This document shows, piece by piece, positions 6,945 to 9,614 of a stretch of DNA of 9,614 nucleotides. The notes beneath the pieces are model-generated. The model saw nothing but the letters and a program-made list of their open reading frames with translations, searched no databases and was not told the DNA's origin. Source of the DNA: Candidatus Omnitrophota bacterium (lineage in GTDB: Bacteria; Omnitrophota; Gorgyraeia; 2-01-FULL-45-10); assembly GCA_026387135.1 (NCBI GenBank), contig JAPLMH010000095.1:1-9614 (forward strand), read 5' to 3'. Made by a program: the position numbers and the translations under genes. Every line of letters starts with the position of its first letter. Positions within the stretch are counted from its first letter, which is position 1.

Positions 6945-7739
6945 TTAATTCATTAAAAATTGTACAACCTTAGAAATAAATGCGTCCGGGTTTTCAACAT
7001 GAACACAATGGCCCGCATCCTTTATCTCCTCAGAGACGCTGCCCTTGATGCCTTTTGCAAGTTCCATAGATTCTGTCGGGTATATAAGTATATCGGCACT
7101 GCCTGTAATAATAAGAGTCTTGGATTTGATATTTTTAATCCGAGCACATGCGTTAAATGATGCGATGGCATTGATCTGGCCTTGAAATCCTTCCGTCGAT
7201 TGTAAATACGGATAAGCCGAAGCATATTTTATAAATGTCTCAATATAATTTTTACGTTCAAATGTTTTCGGAGAAAATGACCAGTATGCCCACAGCCGCA
7301 TTAATGCTTCATTATCGTGGTCTTTTTCAAAACGTTTTAAAAAATCATTGAATAGCATATTATTGCGGGTCGATGAGACAGAAGCGGTAGTTTCAAGTAT
7401 AAGTTTTCCTACGCGCTCAGGATAATATATGGCAAGCTCCTGGGCGATATAACCACCCATCGAATGGCCTATAACATTGCATTTCTTCAACTGCAAACGG
7501 TCTAGAAGGCCTATCGCGTCATCGGCCATTTCGCGGATTGAGTATTTCTTTTTCGGCGTATCGCTCCTGCCGGATCCGCGATTATCAAATGCTATTACAA
7601 AGAAATGCTTTGCGAGCTTGCCGCATACACCTGCCCAGCTTGCGCTATCCGAATTAAGGCCCGATATCAATAAAACGGGGTCGCCTTTGCCGTGAGTTTC
7701 GTAGTATAAGGATATGTTCTTTAGTTTTGCTATCGGCAT
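6945..7739 (-). CDS. Alpha/beta-fold hydrolase
   Basis: A 264-residue cytoplasmic-looking hydrolase with no signal peptide. The full fold is visible: LYYETHGKGDPVLLISG at the start (about 11-27), FDNRGSGRSD (51-60), nucleophile elbow GHSMGG with Ser93, a helical cap at about 120-200, acid Asp216 in ITGSADILIYP and catalytic His244 in AGHCVHVENP. This is the esterase/lactonase/haloperoxidase-like branch; the substrate cannot be called. Start ATG 7739 gives the family-typical MPIAKLKNISLYY. An in-frame GTG at 7769 would add ten residues and falls in a hairpin with a purine run too close to serve as a ribosome site. By hand count its DNA is about 42% G+C, against 52-63% in sampled ABC-F lines. 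It lies downstream of tRNA-Ser and between two repeat structures, so it may be a later arrival. Confidence 0.9.
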   Translation of the reverse strand: MPIAKLKNISLYYETHGKGDPVLLISGLNSDSASWAGVCGKLAKHFFVIAFDNRGSGRSDTPKKKYSIREMADDAIGLLDRLQLKKCNVIGHSMGGYIAQELAIYYPERVGKLILETTASVSSTRNNMLFNDFLKRFEKDHDNEALMRLWAYWSFSPKTFERKNYIETFIKYASAYPYLQSTEGFQGQINAIASFNACARIKNIKSKTLIITGSADILIYPTESMELAKGIKGSVSEEIKDAGHCVHVENPDAFISKVVQFLMN

Positions 7740-7762
7740 TTTACTTGAAATATGGTAACTTT

Positions 7763-7805
7763 GGGACACTCCCCATACATTGTGTGTCCTTTTTTAACAC
7801 GTCCC
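7763..7805. repeat. Hairpin-forming spacer with alternative pairings
   Basis: GGACAC (7764-7769) pairs with GTGTCC (7784-7789), followed on the plus strand by six Ts (7790-7795). GGGAC (7763-7767) can instead pair with GTCCC (7801-7805). With no plus-strand gene upstream it is unlikely to be a plus-strand terminator. It sits between the tRNA and the hydrolase start and looks like a REP-type palindrome or a regulatory leader of the hydrolase mRNA. Confidence 0.45.
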
Positions 7806-7818
7806 TTCTTTTATAAAC

Positions 7819-7908
7819 TGGCGGAGAGACTGGGATTCGAACCCAGGGATCCCGTTAGAGATCACACGCTTTCGAGGCGTGCGCCTTCAACCACTCAGCC
7901 ATCTCTCC
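7819..7908 (-). tRNA. tRNA-Ser, anticodon CGA
   Basis: Minus strand, 90 bases including an encoded CCA (7821-7819). The acceptor stem GGAGAGA (7908-7902) pairs with TCTCTCC (7829-7823), and the discriminator is G. The anticodon stem CACGC/GCGTG encloses the loop CTCGAAA, giving anticodon CGA, which reads UCG. A long variable arm (GATC...GATC pairing) marks a class II tRNA as expected for Ser. The T arm is CTGGG-TTCGAAT-CCCAG and the D arm contains GCTGAGTGG. All arms pair well, so the gene should be functional. It is the minus-strand neighbour upstream of the hydrolase, and a partial copy of its own 5' end lies 100 bases further upstream. Confidence 0.95.
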
Positions 7909-7921
7909 GTAAAACTTTTTA

Positions 7922-8033
7922 GTGCGCCTTTCCCGCCAAAACTATATTTAGAAGTAGGTCGCTTTTTAGAGGTGTTTGGCGGGACTTCCTCGCCCCTTCG
8001 GGGCTCGGTCGCAACCACTCAGCCATCTCTCCG
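7922..8033 (-). pseudogene. Partial tRNA-Ser duplicate interrupted by an 81-base insertion
   Basis: Minus strand 8033-8012 repeats exactly the 22 bases at 7909-7888, which is the last base of the leader and the first 21 bases of tRNA-Ser through the D loop (GGTTG). The intact tRNA continues AAGGCGCAC; in the copy that nonamer is found at 7930-7922 after an 81-base insert (7931-8011). After it the match stops. The insert begins at one arm of a 10-bp inverted repeat (TCCCGCCAAA 7931-7940, TTTGGCGGGA 7975-7984) and carries a GCCCC-TTC-GGGGC hairpin (7992-8004). No anticodon, T arm or 3' end is present, so it cannot be a working tRNA. It could be a decayed tandem tRNA gene, a tRNA-derived repeat, or part of the leader of the intact gene. 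Confidence 0.6.
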
Positions 8034-8043
8034 CATTAAAACT

Positions 8044-8733
8044 CTATTTGTATTTGTTCAGTACCTTCAACAGCTCTTTGGCGCTGTCCGGCATCCCGGT
8101 CTTGTTCTCGATCAGTATCTCTCTCGCGGAAAGGCCTTTGCCGTACAACTCTTTATCACCATCCCAATGCTGCGTGATAACGGCGCCCTCTAGCTTCACT
8201 CCGGCAAATAACCCGCGGCTCCTGGAATAAGAGAGTATGCCGCCTTTTAGCTGTATATCGGTCGATGCTTCAGCAGCCCTGCCTACGGGACCTCCGGCGA
8301 CAGATGCGTCAGCGCCGAGCTTGAATTGCCCGTCAAGTATGCCGTCGACACTGCGGCGGTTCATTATTAGCAGGACAAAATCCGTCGCCTGGCCGCCTAT
8401 CTGCAGTCCCCAGCTGCCGCCCGCGATCGTGAAGATGGCCGGCGCCGACCATTTTCGGCTCTTGTCATCCCTTACCATGATGATGCCCTGTCCGTACTTA
8501 CCGCCCAATACGAATCCCGCGGAAATAGTGCTCGGAAATATCGCTATCGCCGAACAGTCGCGCAGCAAGTTCTCCGGGATATTCTGATCCGGCATCTGCT
8601 GGATCTGGTCGAGCACTCGTCCCGATTCTTCGACAAGCCTCGACCATTTGTTATCTTCGGCATAAGCATTCACCGAAGAGAATACGAGCGCATATAACAG
8701 AACTACACCTATAACTACAAAATACTTTTTCAT
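8044..8733 (-). CDS. Secreted SYLF (Ysc84/DUF500) lipid-binding-domain protein
   Basis: 229 residues. A signal peptide is clear: MKK, a hydrophobic core (about 5-22) and an A-Y-A cleavage site before EDNKW at about residue 25, with no lipobox Cys. The mature part matches the SYLF domain: IPENLLRDCSAIAIFPS (about 52-68), FVLGGKYGQGIIMVRD, GGSWGLQIGGQATDFVLL (about 106-123), FKLGADASVAGGPVGRAAEA and LSYSRSRGLFAGVKLEGA. In eukaryotes the domain binds phosphoinositides and actin; bacterial members are periplasmic or envelope proteins of unknown role. The start ATG 8733 has AGGAGG five bases upstream. It follows the repeat-barrel gene by 58 bases, so they may share a transcript. The length is normal and the gene looks intact. 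Confidence 0.92.
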   Translation of the reverse strand: MKKYFVVIGVVLLYALVFSSVNAYAEDNKWSRLVEESGRVLDQIQQMPDQNIPENLLRDCSAIAIFPSTISAGFVLGGKYGQGIIMVRDDKSRKWSAPAIFTIAGGSWGLQIGGQATDFVLLIMNRRSVDGILDGQFKLGADASVAGGPVGRAAEASTDIQLKGGILSYSRSRGLFAGVKLEGAVITQHWDGDKELYGKGLSAREILIENKTGMPDSAKELLKVLNKYK

Positions 8734-8791
8734 GCTGCCCTCCTTTTTGTGCTATCGGTTTCGGCACTATTATATCAAAAACTATTCTCTT

Positions 8792-9614
8792 TTACCATCG
8801 TAAGCCCGCTCCTGCGTAGACGGCCGATTCTCTATTCGATCTGAGTACGCGCAGAAAGGCTTCCCCGTCACCTTTCAATATTTTATGGGACAACTCCAGG
8901 TTTGCGCCTATATCGCTCTTTTCTTTATCGTTCTTTAGCGTAAATAATACCGTGTCCCTGTCCGTAAGCCTGGCATCCACGCCGAAGACCATCTCTCTGG
9001 TCTTATTGTTTTCGTAGTCTATTTCAAATATCAACCCGGCATCTTTTTTCAGGTTCCATCTACCGAATAACGTAATGGTCCGACGCACTGGATCTACCCT
9101 GTCATTCGAGCCTATACCCAATTCATATTTGATGTACTTCTCCGTAAAGATGCCTATACTTGTTATGAAATCGAACGATTGATCCGTGCCTTTGCCCAGC
9201 AGGTAGGATATGCGAAATTTCTCCCTTATATCCCAGTAGCCTTTAAATATCAAAGTGTGACATTGCTTCTTCTTCCGTATCAGGCGGGCTTTTTCATATT
9301 GATATATTATCTGGTGGTTTTTATTTATTTCCCATATGCCGTTAAAGGAGAGGATATCGTATCTACCCGCTTCTTTCCTTATATGGAAAGAGAGGCGATT
9401 ATTCTCATCCGCCTTCCAGGTGCCTCCGAGATTAAGCACGTATGTAGACCGGGTATTATCTTTTGTCGTTGTAGTAACGGCAAATAGGAGCGAGTTCCTA
9501 TTCACATCCAGGATCTCGCCCTGCAGGGTTATCCTGTCGCCGAACGTCTGCCTGCCCTGGCCGTCCAGAGTGAGGCGCAGCTCGTGATCGTCGGTCAACG
9601 ACCATTCGCCTTTG
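8792..9614 (-). CDS. Repeat-built beta-barrel-like envelope protein, C-terminal part (runs off the right edge)
   Basis: 273 codons are visible, continuing in frame to the window edge, so the start lies outside. The chain is a tandem array of about 25-33-residue units, each opening with G-x-W or a variant, then an N/D turn and an alternating hydrophobic strand. Units begin at visible residues 2 (GEW), 32 (GEI), 64 (GTW), 92 (GIW), 125 (GYW), 154 (GIF), 184 (GRW), 211 (GVD) and 236 (GAN). No long hydrophobic helix is present. The last residues are AGAGLRW, and a terminal aromatic is the usual outer-membrane-barrel signal (family knowledge). Two strands per unit would give about 18 in the visible part. 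I do not recognise a named family; it resembles large repeat proteins of Omnitrophota, from memory. The secreted SYLF gene follows it. Confidence 0.7.
   Translation of the reverse strand, partial: KGEWSLTDDHELRLTLDGQGRQTFGDRITLQGEILDVNRNSLLFAVTTTTKDNTRSTYVLNLGGTWKADENNRLSFHIRKEAGRYDILSFNGIWEINKNHQIIYQYEKARLIRKKKQCHTLIFKGYWDIREKFRISYLLGKGTDQSFDFITSIGIFTEKYIKYELGIGSNDRVDPVRRTITLFGRWNLKKDAGLIFEIDYENNKTREMVFGVDARLTDRDTVLFTLKNDKEKSDIGANLELSHKILKGDGEAFLRVLRSNRESAVYAGAGLRW

Noticed and set aside
7763..7795. Plus-strand Rho-independent terminator (stem followed by six Ts)
   Set aside because: No plus-strand gene exists upstream for it to end; kept only as a hairpin-forming repeat.
7879..8230. Plus-strand open frames over the tRNA and the spacer
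   Set aside because: They cross an intact tRNA gene on the other strand, the tRNA-derived repeat and the end of the SYLF gene; no ribosome site or domain.
1..9614. CRISPR array, toxin-antitoxin pair, phage or defence island
   Set aside because: No regularly spaced direct repeats, no Cas, integrase or transposase motifs, and no defence-type domain were found on either strand.

Overview
The window reads as part of an uncultured, didermic (Gram-negative type) bacterium, most likely a candidate-phylum lineage such as Omnitrophota. The reasons are a half-size DMT transporter pair, a B12-type radical SAM enzyme, a repeat-built outer-membrane-barrel-like protein with a C-terminal Trp, a secreted SYLF protein, and GC-rich hairpin repeats between genes. 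The phylum is an impression from family resemblance and no search was run. Every protein gene and the tRNA lie on the minus strand, so transcription runs from high to low coordinates.

Right end (8044-9614): the 3' part of a protein made of about nine strand-turn-strand repeats, then a signal-peptide-bearing SYLF (Ysc84-like) protein. Middle (6945-8043): a duplicated and interrupted 5' piece of a serine tRNA gene, an intact tRNA-Ser(CGA), a hairpin-forming spacer and an alpha/beta hydrolase that is poorer in GC than the ABC-F gene. Spacer 6629-6944 holds a nested inverted-repeat element and the promoter of a small, very basic 67-residue protein (6425-6628), which is followed by a likely terminator hairpin.

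Operon A (6338 down to 2230): a B12-binding-type radical SAM protein, a SpoU/TrmH rRNA/tRNA 2'-O-methyltransferase and an ABC-F ATPase. The last two overlap by ATGA and both probably act on the ribosome or its RNAs. The ABC-F gene is broken: about 28 codons are missing between Walker B and the H-switch of the first ATPase domain, and the reading frame changes at the junction.

Operon B (promoter near 2182-2215, then 2156 down to 1): a GNAT/FemAB-type acyltransferase split by a one-base frame change near 1715, two overlapping four-helix DMT proteins resembling an ArnE/ArnF-type heterodimer, and the start of a sensor histidine kinase. The set suggests modification and export of a cell-envelope component. 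Two independently broken reading frames within 2.5 kb mean that sequencing or assembly error must be weighed against real gene decay. No CRISPR array, phage gene or intact transposase is visible.
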